NCBI RefSeq assembly: GCF_019431355.1 | Contig: NZ_CP080269.1 | Span: 1,674,001 to 1,738,000, forward strand | Direction of reading: 5' to 3' | Length of the DNA: 64,000 bases | DNA from: Paenibacillus sp. R14(2021) | Lineage (GTDB): Bacteria > Bacillota > Bacilli > Paenibacillales > Paenibacillaceae | In this document: positions 1-9,058 of the stretch, piece by piece | How positions within the stretch are numbered: the stretch's first letter is position 1 | Layout of the letters: each line of letters begins with the position of its first letter | Translations under genes and position numbers: made by a program | The notes under the pieces: model-generated | What the model saw: the letters and a program-made list of their open reading frames with translations, nothing else | Told to the model about the DNA's origin: nothing | The model's database searches: none

Positions 1-2082
1 GTGAACCTGCAGGCCGACCACTTTATCTTGGTTGGCATTCAATAACGCAGTAACGGTATCGCCAGACTTGACATCGCTGAGCAAAGCTGATGCTTTGCCG
101 GCGACCTCGATGTAATAAGGCGTATCGAGCGGTACGGTAACCGATGCGCCATTGGTTTGCAGCATCGTGATTTGGCCAGCACCGCTATTAATGCTGGTAA
201 TCGTTCCAGTATACTTGTATACGAATTGGATGAACACCGCTTTGTCATCCGTGTAACCGACAGTTATCTTTTTGTTTTTAATTAAGAACGTCGCTACGGA
301 GCTCAGCGTAATGGGCGTTCCATTCATATCGATCTTCGTCTTGTCGCTCAGATAGACGGAAACGAGCTTGTTAGCCGCGCTTTTCACCAAAAGCGCCTTC
401 AGGTCATTGTCATAGCTTACAATCGTTGCACCTGTCAGCACCTCAACCTTTCGGTTTATGACTTTGATGGCAGCAACTTGATCGTTGTCGTTCAGCGTAA
501 TTTCGAGCATGTCGCCCTTTACGAGATCTGAAACGGTCGTACCGCTTAGACCATCGATCGTCACGTCAACGGCATCAATGACAAATTTGGCTTCCAGCAC
601 CTGTTGCGCCGTCCCGCTGTTTCTCAAATATTGGATCGTTTTTCCGTCGCTGCTGGCGGAATTAAACTCACCGCGGACCACCTTAGAAGACGTTTGAAGA
701 ATCGTGATTTTGGTAACGAGCGAATCCTTCACTTCATAAGAGACCACGTCGCCTACGCGAAGTTGGGACAAGCCTCCATCCAAGATTTGTCCTTGCCAGA
801 TGACATCCACCTGAGCCGAGACGTTATACAAGGCAGACACGCTAGTCTTGCTGTCCGTGATTTGGATTGCTGCCGAGGATGCCTGAACGGAATCTACGGT
901 TCCTTGACCCACCTTGTTTACCGGAGCCGATTGTACGCTGATTGAGATTGCGACCGGTTTCGTTCGATAGGTGTCACGCGTAATTTCGACCTTGCTGTCT
1001 TTCGCCAAGCTGCTCACCGGAATTACGTTTCCTGAACCATCCGTTATTTTCGTTGCAGCGGAATACGTAATTGCAACCGGTTCATCGTTGACCCAAATCC
1101 AAAGCTTGCTGTCATTAGCAATGACGCGGTCTACCGTTCCGGTTACCTTCTCTACTTGCTGCACGTCATCCAATTGCTCCACGTAAAGCGCCTTGCTGCC
1201 GCTCGCAATGACGAGCAGCTTTGTGTTCGAAACGAGCTGATCCAGCGTCGCTGGCTTCTCGGAATCAAATCGATACACGTATGTATCCGGGCTGAACTGG
1301 ACAGCCGTTTCTTTGTCGCCTTGGAAAATTTGCAGAGACTTGCTGTCCTTGCTTGTCAGTACGCCTGTTAGCTGTCCTGGGTACGTGACAGGATACTGGC
1401 TTTCCGCTCTGCTCAACATCGTAGCGATGGCCGCACGCGTAATATTGCCTTTCGGATCAAACTTATCGGCCGTAATTCCTTTGATGAGCTGAAGTGTTAC
1501 CGCAGCATTCACATAGCCGGCGTAACCGGTACCGACTTGATTACCGTCCTTGAACGCAAGCGGAGCCGATTGCATGTCATCCGCCGTTTTCTGCTTGCCG
1601 ATTGCTTTCACGATCAGCTTCGTTATCCATTCGCGGGAAGCTTTCTTGGATCCCCATGATTTGCCGGTATCGGCTTCCGCAAGCTTAAATTCCTCGTTAC
1701 GGTTAAGCAGCCCTTGTTCGAATGCAAGAATGATATAAGGTTTGAAATAAGTGCTCACATCAAAGCTTTCCGGAAAAACAATTGCGTCATCGACTTTCAC
1801 CTCGTTCTCCTTGCCGATGAAACGAATCGCGAGTGCAACAGCCTCCTGCTGCGACACGTTGTCTGCAGGCTTGAACGCACCGTTCGTGCCTTTGATGATA
1901 CCTTGCGTCGCAAGCTTCGCAATATGTTTCTCCGCCCAATGGCCCGACGGTACGTCGCTGAATCTCGACGAAATGACCGCATCTGCATGCGCAGAATTAG
2001 CGCCGACCGCGGAGAAGCCTGTTAGCAGTGAAAATACCATGAACGATGAGACAACTTTAACCCATTTTTTATGATGCGGCAT
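1..2082 (-). CDS. SLH-domain surface protein, 3' end cut by window edge
   Basis: Secreted cell-surface protein; 694 codons are visible and the frame is still open at base 1, so the C-terminus is missing. A signal peptide (lysine-rich start, hydrophobic core, likely cleavage after Ala-His-Ala near residue 33) is followed by three S-layer homology segments at about 39-90, 110-162 and 175-227 (FSDVPSGHWAEKHI; LAFKDGNQVGTGYAGYVNAA). SLH domains normally bind pyruvylated secondary cell-wall polymer. From about residue 240 the chain is a series of roughly 70-residue beta-rich modules with recurrent 'L..GD.V' turns; I do not recognise them as a named domain. Start ATG at 2082 follows AAAAAGGAG. It is the last gene of an operon, 16 nt after the GerMN lipoprotein. 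S-layer protein or cell-wall-anchored protein of unknown function; the SLH assignment is secure. Confidence 0.9.
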   Translation of the reverse strand, partial: MPHHKKWVKVVSSFMVFSLLTGFSAVGANSAHADAVISSRFSDVPSGHWAEKHIAKLATQGIIKGTNGAFKPADNVSQQEAVALAIRFIGKENEVKVDDAIVFPESFDVSTYFKPYIILAFEQGLLNRNEEFKLAEADTGKSWGSKKASREWITKLIVKAIGKQKTADDMQSAPLAFKDGNQVGTGYAGYVNAAVTLQLIKGITADKFDPKGNITRAAIATMLSRAESQYPVTYPGQLTGVLTSKDSKSLQIFQGDKETAVQFSPDTYVYRFDSEKPATLDQLVSNTKLLVIASGSKALYVEQLDDVQQVEKVTGTVDRVIANDSKLWIWVNDEPVAITYSAATKITDGSGNVIPVSSLAKDSKVEITRDTYRTKPVAISISVQSAPVNKVGQGTVDSVQASSAAIQITDSKTSVSALYNVSAQVDVIWQGQILDGGLSQLRVGDVVSYEVKDSLVTKITILQTSSKVVRGEFNSASSDGKTIQYLRNSGTAQQVLEAKFVIDAVDVTIDGLSGTTVSDLVKGDMLEITLNDNDQVAAIKVINRKVEVLTGATIVSYDNDLKALLVKSAANKLVSVYLSDKTKIDMNGTPITLSSVATFLIKNKKITVGYTDDKAVFIQFVYKYTGTITSINSGAGQITMLQTNGASVTVPLDTPYYIEVAGKASALLSDVKSGDTVTALLNANQDKVVGLQVH

Positions 2083-2098
2083 GTCTGCGGGCTCCTTT

Positions 2099-2746
2099 TT
2101 ATTGTTTTTTAATCGGATGATCCAACTCGTCATGGCCCATCAGGCTTTCCTCGGATTTGCCGTCAATCAGCAAATCAAGCGATTCGACGTCTTGAAATTG
2201 AAAATAAGTCTTAGTGATCGCTTGAAGTGCCAGATCTTCACCCGGTGCTCCCAGTCTTGCTTCTTCCGGAAGATGCACGTCAAGCGTAACGGCTGCTCCG
2301 TCCTGCTTCGCGCTCAGCAGTTCAGCGTGCTTCCATAGCGAAGCCTCGCCTTTGGAGCTGTCCTTCTGAAGCGCCGCGAATGCCGCTTTCAACTTGTCCG
2401 TTTCGTCAGTATACGCGATATCCGCTTTCTCTTCGTGAAGATCCATCATTTGGTCATCGGTATAGAAAACGGATATTTGCTCCGTTTTTTTCTCCGGCTC
2501 TGCTTTGACGGGATCGGTCGCCGCTCCGCCTGCGCTTGCTTCGTCAGTTCCGGTTCCTGCATTGCCTGCCTGTACATTCCCCGCGGCGTTCCCTGAGGCA
2601 TTATCAGATACGTTTCCTGCTGTGCTGCCGGTTTGCGTTCCAGTTCCTTGAGTTGTCAGTTCCTTATTACCGCAAGCGCTTAATGGCACGATAGAGGCGG
2701 CGGCAATGAAAACCAGCAGCAGTGAAGTCGTCATATGACGTTTCAT
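2099..2746 (-). CDS. GerMN-domain lipoprotein
   Basis: Predicted membrane-anchored lipoprotein of 215 residues. The signal peptide ends in a lipobox (PLSAC) with the lipidated Cys near residue 25. A low-complexity linker rich in Gly, Thr, Ala and Asn (about 30-75) follows, then a single GerMN domain to the C-terminus (ISVFYTDDQ near its start; LDVHLPEE and LDLLIDGK later). GerMN domains occur in GerM, a forespore/germination lipoprotein, and in other envelope proteins. I chose the ATG at 2746, six bases after AGGAGG, over the in-frame ATG two codons upstream, which directly abuts the Shine-Dalgarno. The gene starts 10 nt after the amidase stop, so the two are cotranscribed and probably both act in peptidoglycan remodelling. 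The sporulation role is inferred from the family. Confidence 0.85.
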   Translation of the reverse strand: MKRHMTTSLLLVFIAAASIVPLSACGNKELTTQGTGTQTGSTAGNVSDNASGNAAGNVQAGNAGTGTDEASAGGAATDPVKAEPEKKTEQISVFYTDDQMMDLHEEKADIAYTDETDKLKAAFAALQKDSSKGEASLWKHAELLSAKQDGAAVTLDVHLPEEARLGAPGEDLALQAITKTYFQFQDVESLDLLIDGKSEESLMGHDELDHPIKKQ

Positions 2747-2756
2747 CGGCATCCTC

Positions 2757-4253
2757 CTAGCTGAGTTTTAAGTACTCTTTAATTCCGGCAACGATTTCCG
2801 CTGCAATTTTGTTTTGCTTCACGTCGCTGAACAATACGGAGCTGTCGCTGGCATTGGACAAGTATCCCGCTTCCAACAGAACAGCCGGCATCGTCGTCTT
2901 CTTGACAACAACGTAAGCAGCTTGTCTTACTCCACGGTCACGGAAGCCTGTACCGGCCACGAGATGCTTGTGCATCACTTTGGCAAACGGTATGCTGTCC
3001 GACCGGTAATAATACGTTTCCGATCCGGAAACGGTTGCGTTTTCCGTTTTATTGGCATGAAAGGAAACAAATAAATTCGCATGCAGATCGTTTGCGAATT
3101 TCGCACGGTCGTCAAGCTCAACGAATGTATCATTCGACCGGGTTAGGTACGGTTTAATTCGCGATTCTTTATCCAGCAGCGCCTTCACTTTCAGCGTGAT
3201 CGCCAGATTGTATTCCTTCTCCTGGTGTCCGTTAATGCTTAACGCGCCAGGGTCTTTCGCGCCATGTCCGGCATCCAGCACGACATTGAATACGTCTTTG
3301 CCAGTGGGAGGATCTACCGGCGTTCCCGGGTCCGTCGTAACTGGCCCTGTTTGCTCAAGCACGTCGATCCGGATGACATGATCTTCTTTAGAAACCTGAT
3401 AATTCGTCGGCGCGTTCAAATCGAGAACGACGCGAACCGTCGAAGGCTTGTCCGAGAAATACGAATAACGGATTTTCTTCAAGGTCGGATGCGAATCCAC
3501 GACGACCTCGCCCAGCTTCCCGCCGTTGCTTGTCTCCGTGAACCCGGTGGAGAAATCAGCAGCAAAATTCATATAAGGCAGATCAACTACAACGCGTTCA
3601 GGACTATGTAACACTTGCTGCTTAACATCGCCGATCTCGCCCGTATAGGGCAAATAGATGCTTCCAAGCCCGTCAAATACGATCGATTTGAGAAAGGCCG
3701 TTTCATCGCCGGCCGGCGTCGTTGTGCCGCCATCCCCGTTCCCTGGCGTTCCCGTGCCCGGATCAGTTCCTCCGTCCACAGGGGGAGCAGGATTACCGCC
3801 GTCGCCAGGCTCAGTAACAGGTGGATTGCTGACATTTTGCTGATACATATGGACAGTGCGGGTGTCCGCGTCCCAATATACATCTAAACCAAACTGTTCA
3901 CCTACGAAACGAAGCGGTACAAGCGTAGCGCCGTCATTATTGAGCGCTGGCGCCTCCAGCTTTACTTCATGGTCATTTACGACAGCCGTTTTTCCGCCGA
4001 TCGTCAGGATGACATTCGTGTCTCCGTTTGAGATCGTTACGTTCGGCGAGGTCCAATTCACGTCGTACCCGAGCCCTTCGGTAATCGTCCGAATCGGGAC
4101 TAACGTTGATGCACCTACAATCTTGGGCTCTGCATTGCTCGCGAGTTGCTTACCGTTGAGGTAAAGCTTGGGTGCTTCCGCTGCCCCTGCGATACCCGGG
4201 AACATAGAGATGAGGAGCGACAAAAGAAAAACAACGGTTACAAACTTCTTCAT
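2757..4253 (-). CDS. N-acetylmuramoyl-L-alanine amidase (Amidase_3) with stalk and AMIN domains
   Basis: Secreted 498-residue peptidoglycan hydrolase that cleaves the bond between muramic acid and the peptide stem. Order: signal peptide (1-24); copper-amine-oxidase-N-like stalk domain (about 28-140, with LVPIRTITEGLGYDVNW and LVPLRFVGEQFGLDV); Pro/Gly/Thr linker; AMIN domain (about 187-300); second linker; Amidase_3 catalytic domain (about 318-498). Zinc and catalytic residues are visible: His in LDAGHG, Glu in QEKEYN, His in SFHANK and Glu in LLEAGYLSN. Start ATG follows GAGGTGAAAG. First gene of the amidase-GerMN-SLH operon. The AMIN and stalk domains suggest wall targeting; which growth or sporulation stage it serves cannot be read from the sequence. 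Confidence 0.93.
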   Translation of the reverse strand: MKKFVTVVFLLSLLISMFPGIAGAAEAPKLYLNGKQLASNAEPKIVGASTLVPIRTITEGLGYDVNWTSPNVTISNGDTNVILTIGGKTAVVNDHEVKLEAPALNNDGATLVPLRFVGEQFGLDVYWDADTRTVHMYQQNVSNPPVTEPGDGGNPAPPVDGGTDPGTGTPGNGDGGTTTPAGDETAFLKSIVFDGLGSIYLPYTGEIGDVKQQVLHSPERVVVDLPYMNFAADFSTGFTETSNGGKLGEVVVDSHPTLKKIRYSYFSDKPSTVRVVLDLNAPTNYQVSKEDHVIRIDVLEQTGPVTTDPGTPVDPPTGKDVFNVVLDAGHGAKDPGALSINGHQEKEYNLAITLKVKALLDKESRIKPYLTRSNDTFVELDDRAKFANDLHANLFVSFHANKTENATVSGSETYYYRSDSIPFAKVMHKHLVAGTGFRDRGVRQAAYVVVKKTTMPAVLLEAGYLSNASDSSVLFSDVKQNKIAAEIVAGIKEYLKLS

Positions 4254-4386
4254 CTTTCACCTCGATGACTGTTTTTTCGCCTTGAAGCAGCTCGTACAAG
4301 ACGACGCTTACAGACGAATATTTAGACGCAGCTTGTCAGAAAAAGTTGCGTATTTAGGAAATTTGTAACTTATAAAAATGCAAAAG

Positions 4387-4416
4387 AAAACCCCGGTACG
4401 CCAGTACCGGAGTTTT
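4387..4416. terminator. Bidirectional hairpin terminator after leuD
   Basis: AAAAC-CCCGGTAC / GTACCGG-AGTTTT stem with a four-base loop, A-tract on the left and T-tract on the right. On the minus strand it ends the leuCD transcript; it also insulates the amidase gene. Confidence 0.8.
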
Positions 4417-4441
4417 CAGTCAACAGGAATTGAATGAACAA

Positions 4442-5035
4442 TTAGTAAGCGGCCTGTTTAGCTTCATACGCGGAGATTTTTTCTTCGTGCTGCAGTGTCA
4501 AGCCGATATCATCCAAGCCTTGAAGCAGGAATTGACGACGGTGTTCGTCCAGGTCGAACGAGATACTCAAGCCAGCATTGTCGGACAACGTTTTGTTTTC
4601 CAGATCGACACTGAGCTTGTAGCCTTCTGTCTTCGCCGTACGCTGGAACAATTCTTCCACTTGCTCTTCGCTGAGACGAATCGGCAGAATGCCGTTCTTG
4701 AAGCAGTTGTTGTAGAAGATATCTGCGAAAGACGGCGCGATTACGACTTTAAACCCGTAATCCAGAATCGCCCAAGGCGCATGCTCGCGGGAAGATCCGC
4801 AGCCGAAATTCGCACGGGAAAGCAGCACCTCGGAGCCTTGATAACGCGGCTGGTTCAAACTGAAGGAATCGATGACGTTGCCCTTCTCGTCCCAGCGCCA
4901 TTCGAAGAACAGGAATTGGCCGAAACCGCTGCGCTCGATACGCTTCAGAAATTGCTTAGGAATAATCGCATCTGTATCTACGTTTACACGATCTACCGGG
5001 GCAACAACACCCGTTAGTTGTTTGAAAGCTTCCAT
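4442..5035 (-). CDS. leuD: 3-isopropylmalate dehydratase small subunit
   Basis: 197-residue swivel subunit of isopropylmalate isomerase, which interconverts 2- and 3-isopropylmalate in leucine synthesis. Family hallmarks are [12 protein letters not shown] near the start, the substrate-loop region [19 protein letters not shown] (about 73-91) and [10 protein letters not shown]. Length is typical for the bacterial LeuD type (about 190-210). The start ATG at 5035 follows GAGAGGAG and lies 27 nt after the leuC stop, so leuC and leuD form one transcript ended by the hairpin at 4387-4416. The LeuC partner next door makes the assignment unambiguous. Confidence 0.97.
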   Translation of the reverse strand: MEAFKQLTGVVAPVDRVNVDTDAIIPKQFLKRIERSGFGQFLFFEWRWDEKGNVIDSFSLNQPRYQGSEVLLSRANFGCGSSREHAPWAILDYGFKVVIAPSFADIFYNNCFKNGILPIRLSEEQVEELFQRTAKTEGYKLSVDLENKTLSDNAGLSISFDLDEHRRQFLLQGLDDIGLTLQHEEKISAYEAKQAAY

Positions 5036-5062
5036 GTTGGTGAACTCCTCTCGTTTCTCTTC

Positions 5063-6481
5063 CTAATTCAATACTTCGGCCTTGATTTTCCAGTCGCGCA
5101 CATCTGTAAATTTACCCATGATCGCAGCAGCTGCGGCCATCGCCGGGGAAACCAGATGCGTACGTCCGCCGCGGCCTTGACGGCCTTCGAAGTTACGGTT
5201 GGAAGTCGATGCGCAGCGTTGGCCCGGCTCAAGCACGTCCGGATTCATCGCAAGACACATGGAGCAGCCCGCATCGCGCCACTCGAAACCGGCTTCGGTG
5301 AAGATTTGGTCAAGACCTTCTTTTTCCGCTTGGATCTTAACGCGGCCAGAGCCTGGAACGACGATTGCCGTTACGCGGTCGCTGACTTTGTAGCCTTTGG
5401 CGATTTCCGCCGCTGCGCGCAGATCCTCGATCCGGCCATTCGTGCAGGAACCGATAAACACATAGTCTATTTCGATTTCGCTCATCGGCGTGCCTGGTGT
5501 CAGACCCATATATTCTAGTGCTTTCTCAGCAGCTTTGCGTTCATTCTCTGTCGGAAGCTCAGCCGGAACAGGGACGTTTTTGGTAATATCCGTACCCATG
5601 CCCGGGCTTGTGCCCCAGGTTACTTGCGGAATCAAGGAATCGACGTCAAACTCAACGACCGTATCGAATGCTGCGCCTTCGTCTGTCGAAAGCTCTTTCC
5701 ATACCGCAATCGCGCGCTCGAACGCCTCGCCTTGCGGTGAGTATTCCCGGCCGCGCAGGTAGTTGAATGTCGTCTCGTCGGGTGCAATCAGACCCGCGCG
5801 CGCGCCGGCTTCAATCGACATGTTGCAGACGGTCATGCGCTCCTCCATCGACAATGTGCGGATGGCATCGCCTGTATACTCCATAACATATCCGGTACCG
5901 AAATCCGTGCCGTATTTCGCGATAACGCCGAGAATCATGTCTTTCGCCGTTACACCGGGCTTGCGGCTGCCGATGAAGCGGACTTCCATTGTTTTAGCTT
6001 TGGATTGCTGCAAACATTGCGTCGCAAGCACGTGCTCTACTTCGGAAGTACCGATACCGAACGCCAGCGCGCCGAACGCACCGTGCGTCGATGTGTGGCT
6101 GTCTCCGCAAACGATCGTTTTACCAGGAAGCGTCAGGCCAAGCTCAGGGCCCATAACGTGAACAACGCCTTGATCAAGGCTGTCGAGGTCGAACAGGGTA
6201 ACGGCGAAATCCTTACAGTTCTGCGTAAGCGTGTCGATTTGCTGCTTGGAGATTGGGTCAGAGATGTTATAACGGTCTTTAGTCGGCACGTTATGATCCA
6301 TCGTTGCGAATGTGCGGTCAGGGCGGCGCACTTTGCGGCCCGTCATGCGAAGACCTTCGAAGGCTTGTGGAGAAGTTACTTCATGCACGAGCTGCAGGTC
6401 GATATAAATAATGCTAGGTTTGCCGGTTTCGGCATGAATGACGTGATTATCCCAAATTTTCTCAAACATCGTTCTTGTCAT
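5063..6481 (-). CDS. leuC: 3-isopropylmalate dehydratase large subunit
   Basis: Catalytic aconitase-fold subunit carrying the [4Fe-4S] cluster; works with LeuD in leucine biosynthesis. Seen: [20 protein letters not shown], the cluster cysteines in [11 protein letters not shown] and in [10 protein letters not shown], and the C-terminal [16 protein letters not shown] motif. I place the start at ATG 6481 (472 residues), six bases after AGGTG; an in-frame GTG three codons upstream overlaps that Shine-Dalgarno and is less likely. First gene of leuCD, divergent from a LysR regulator whose start is 168 nt away. No leucine T-box or attenuator is visible in that gap, so control is more likely through the LysR protein or another factor. 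Confidence 0.97.
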   Translation of the reverse strand: MTRTMFEKIWDNHVIHAETGKPSIIYIDLQLVHEVTSPQAFEGLRMTGRKVRRPDRTFATMDHNVPTKDRYNISDPISKQQIDTLTQNCKDFAVTLFDLDSLDQGVVHVMGPELGLTLPGKTIVCGDSHTSTHGAFGALAFGIGTSEVEHVLATQCLQQSKAKTMEVRFIGSRKPGVTAKDMILGVIAKYGTDFGTGYVMEYTGDAIRTLSMEERMTVCNMSIEAGARAGLIAPDETTFNYLRGREYSPQGEAFERAIAVWKELSTDEGAAFDTVVEFDVDSLIPQVTWGTSPGMGTDITKNVPVPAELPTENERKAAEKALEYMGLTPGTPMSEIEIDYVFIGSCTNGRIEDLRAAAEIAKGYKVSDRVTAIVVPGSGRVKIQAEKEGLDQIFTEAGFEWRDAGCSMCLAMNPDVLEPGQRCASTSNRNFEGRQGRGGRTHLVSPAMAAAAAIMGKFTDVRDWKIKAEVLN

Positions 6482-6570
6482 TGAATTCACCTCATAGGTT
6501 CATAAGTTCATTTACGCGAATCTGTTTACTTCGATGAAGCTAGCATAGCATTTCTTTCTTCATTGATCCA

Positions 6571-6607
6571 AGATATAATATCTATAACATCAATAGGTAC
6601 GGCCTAT
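6571..6607. promoter_or_regulatory. Two palindromes between leuC and the LysR gene
   Basis: AGATATAATATCT (6571-6583) is a perfect 13-bp palindrome, and ATAGG-N5-CCTAT (6593-6607) is a second dyad that fits the LysR consensus T-N11-A exactly. Both lie in the divergent spacer, 43 nt or more upstream of the LysR ATG, a usual place for an autoregulatory LysR site. Confidence 0.5.
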
Positions 6608-6649
6608 GATAGTATAATCGCAAACTAATCCGATTGGAAGTGTGGATAC

Positions 6650-7552
6650 ATGGAATTTCGCCAACTGCAATACGTCATTCAGATCGCCAAAGAGAAGAAT
6701 TTCTCCCGAGCCGCGGAGAAGCTGCATATCGCCCAGCCCTCGCTCAGCCAGCAGCTCTCAAAGCTGGAAAAGGAAATCGGTGTACTCTTGTTTCGGCGTA
6801 CGACCAACTCGGTAGAATTGACCCATGCAGGCTCGGTATTCGTTGCGAAAGCGCAGGGCATTCTCGACAATATCGAACAGCTCAAGCAAGAGCTGGATGA
6901 TCTCGCGCATATGCGCAAAGGCAAGCTCGTTGTCGGCAGTTTGTCCATTACCGGCTCGCATGTCCTCCCGATTGTGCTGCCGATCTTCAATAAACGATAT
7001 CCAGAGATTGAAGTCGTGCTTACGGAAGATACGCCTTCGAAGCTTGAACAGTTGACGGCAAGCGGCCAAACCGATCTCAGCCTGCTCGCGCTGCCTCTCC
7101 ACGAGCCCTCCTTGGAATGGGTGGATATAATAGAAGAAGAAATCGTTCTGGCGGTTCCCCCGGGCCACCATCTTGCAAACCGTTCCAAGGCCATTCATGT
7201 GGACGAGCTGCGCTCAGAGCCGTTCATCGTGCTGAAGAAAGGCCAAGGCTTTCGTCAAATCGTTATGGAAATCTGCGAAAATGCCGGGTTCGAGCCCCGG
7301 ATCGTCTTCGAGAGCACCAATATCGAAACCGTTCAATCACTCGTCGCTGCAGGGATGGGCATTACGTTCGTGCCGAAAATGCTGCAGCGGAGCGAGTCCA
7401 GCGAGCTTGCTCCCGCGTATTTACCGCTCGCAGCGCCGAAGCCGACGCGCACGCTTGTCATTGCAAGCCGTAAAGGCCGCTATCTGTCGAGAGCGGCCGA
7501 AGCATTTATTGACACGATGAAGGAAGTTGCCGAGCAGCATTTTGGCTCTTGA
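6650..7552 (+). CDS. LysR-family transcriptional regulator
   Basis: 300-residue LysR-type regulator. The winged helix-turn-helix is at about 1-60 (MEFRQLQYVIQIAKEKNFSR, then AAEKLHIAQPSLSQQLSKLE), followed by a linker helix and the periplasmic-binding-like effector domain (about 88-295; GKLVVGSLSITGSHVLP and a typical AAGMGITFVPK segment). Length is standard for the family. ATG at 6650 follows a weak GGAAGTG. It is transcribed divergently from leuCD, which points to control of leucine genes or of itself, but the effector cannot be deduced. Its 3' end converges with the nitrilase-family gene 14 nt away. Confidence 0.9.
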   Translation: MEFRQLQYVIQIAKEKNFSRAAEKLHIAQPSLSQQLSKLEKEIGVLLFRRTTNSVELTHAGSVFVAKAQGILDNIEQLKQELDDLAHMRKGKLVVGSLSITGSHVLPIVLPIFNKRYPEIEVVLTEDTPSKLEQLTASGQTDLSLLALPLHEPSLEWVDIIEEEIVLAVPPGHHLANRSKAIHVDELRSEPFIVLKKGQGFRQIVMEICENAGFEPRIVFESTNIETVQSLVAAGMGITFVPKMLQRSESSELAPAYLPLAAPKPTRTLVIASRKGRYLSRAAEAFIDTMKEVAEQHFGS

Positions 7553-7566
7553 ATGTGTTTGCTTGC

Positions 7567-8364
7567 TTAATAAACAGAAGGCCTGCGGTCTTCAAAGACC
7601 GGAATTTTCGAACGAACGGCTTGGACAAGACTTAAATCGATTTCCGCCCTGAGTATGGTTTCTTCTTCGCCGGCTTCGGCGATAATTTCGCCCCAGGGAT
7701 CAATGATCATGGAGTGGCCGAAGAACGATGTCGTGCCGCTCGTGCCGCAGCGGTTGCATGCGATGACAAACATTTGATTCTCGATTGCCCTTGCATTCAG
7801 AAGCGTACGCCAGTGGTGCATCCGCGGATTCGGCCATTCTGCAGGTACGAACAGCACCTCCGCGCCTTCGAGTGCAAGCTTGCGCGCAAGCTCAGGGAAA
7901 CGAATATCGTAACAGATCATCGTTCCCGCTTCGGCGCCGGCTACCTCAAACTTGCCGAGATTTACCCCTGCTCCCAGATACTTCTCTTCGTCCATAAGCC
8001 GGAACAAGTGGATTTTTGAATATTCGCTTGTCAGCTCCCCCTGCTCATTGAACGTATAGCTCGTATTATAGACGGCATCCCCGCGCTTCTCTGCAATTGA
8101 GCCGCCTATAATTTGAACGGCATGGCTTCGAGCAAATTCGGAAAGCAGCGCCTTGGTCCGCTCCCCTTCGGGGTCCGCAATCTCATGGATTTGTTCAAGC
8201 GCATAACCCGTATTCCACATTTCAGGCAGCATGATCAGATCCGGTTTCTGCGTCCCCTGTACCGCTTCGATCAATTTTCCCTGCAGTCGTTCAAAGTTCG
8301 CGTCCGGATTGCCGGCATCTACATGCATTTGTATAAGTGCAAGCTGTATTTTTCTCCCACTCAT
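7567..8364 (-). CDS. mtnU: Carbon-nitrogen hydrolase, probable 2-oxoglutaramate omega-amidase (MtnU type)
   Basis: 265-residue nitrilase-superfamily amidase. The catalytic triad is visible: Glu in LPEMWNTGY, Lys in YSKIHLF and Cys in MICYDIRFPEL. I chose ATG 8364, preceded by GGGAGGCGAGAACT, over a TTG nine codons upstream. In B. subtilis the equivalent protein (YkrU/MtnU) sits beside the aminotransferase MtnE and hydrolyses the 2-oxoglutaramate made when MtnE uses glutamine as amino donor. Here mtnE lies 0.7 kb away and other mtn genes follow, which supports that role. It is transcribed on the opposite strand, so it is not in their operon. A general omega-amidase function is the alternative. 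Confidence 0.8.
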   Translation of the reverse strand: MSGRKIQLALIQMHVDAGNPDANFERLQGKLIEAVQGTQKPDLIMLPEMWNTGYALEQIHEIADPEGERTKALLSEFARSHAVQIIGGSIAEKRGDAVYNTSYTFNEQGELTSEYSKIHLFRLMDEEKYLGAGVNLGKFEVAGAEAGTMICYDIRFPELARKLALEGAEVLFVPAEWPNPRMHHWRTLLNARAIENQMFVIACNRCGTSGTTSFFGHSMIIDPWGEIIAEAGEEETILRAEIDLSLVQAVRSKIPVFEDRRPSVY

Positions 8365-8521
8365 AGTTCTCGCCTCCCGCTGTACTGACAATTCTTGCGC
8401 TTACTCGCAAAGAGCGGCCTCGATTGCTCAGTTTTACCTAATAATAACGTCTCATGCTTCGCTGTCAAGATGGGTACCGTAACTACGAAACCATCCCATA
8501 ACCATTAAAGGAGACAAAGCC

Positions 8522-8968
8522 ATGAGAATATGGAGAACGAACGTCCTTGCCGCATTAGCACTTCTGCTTTGTTTATTACATCCGCTGTCCTTGAGCGCCG
8601 CTTCGCAGGATGAGCATGAACACGGACTGCGGCCTGTACAGGCCTTCGACGTCGTTGCAGGCAAAGTTGTCAAAACCGTCCCGAATAACGCGGAATTCCA
8701 AGGTTACGCCAAATCATGGCTGAATGCCGTGACCGGTCTGTCGCCGAAGCTTCAGGCCGAGGACAAATGCGGCTACGTGTTCCGTGTTCCGCTCGATGCG
8801 CCGACTGCAGTCAAAGCAGACTCCATTCAGGTGATGACGCAAGACGTATTCCTGTTCTACTGTCCGAAGAAACCGCAGCTGCTGCTGATCTTCGACGAGA
8901 ACCGTAAACCTTACCTGCTGAAATTCAAAGCCAATATAAAACCGTTTCTGAAGGCGATCGATCTCTAA
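8522..8968 (+). CDS. Small secreted protein of unknown function
   Basis: 148 residues with a clear signal peptide (MRIWRTNVLAALALLLCLLH, cleavage probably after the LSAAS stretch near residue 28). The mature part is about 120 residues, with two cysteines (in DKCGYVFR and FYCPKK) that could form a disulfide. Start ATG 8522 has the good ribosome site AAAGGAGACAAAGCC. I do not recognise a domain. It ends 90 nt before mtnE on the same strand, so cotranscription is possible, but nothing in the sequence links it to methionine salvage. Confidence 0.75.
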   Translation: MRIWRTNVLAALALLLCLLHPLSLSAASQDEHEHGLRPVQAFDVVAGKVVKTVPNNAEFQGYAKSWLNAVTGLSPKLQAEDKCGYVFRVPLDAPTAVKADSIQVMTQDVFLFYCPKKPQLLLIFDENRKPYLLKFKANIKPFLKAIDL

Positions 8969-9058
8969 GGAACCGCTGAATAGAACTCGCGCTTCATCCA
9001 ACATTATGCTACATTAAGGCTGTGAATAAAGGCTTAGAATAATGGTGGAGTGATCAGA

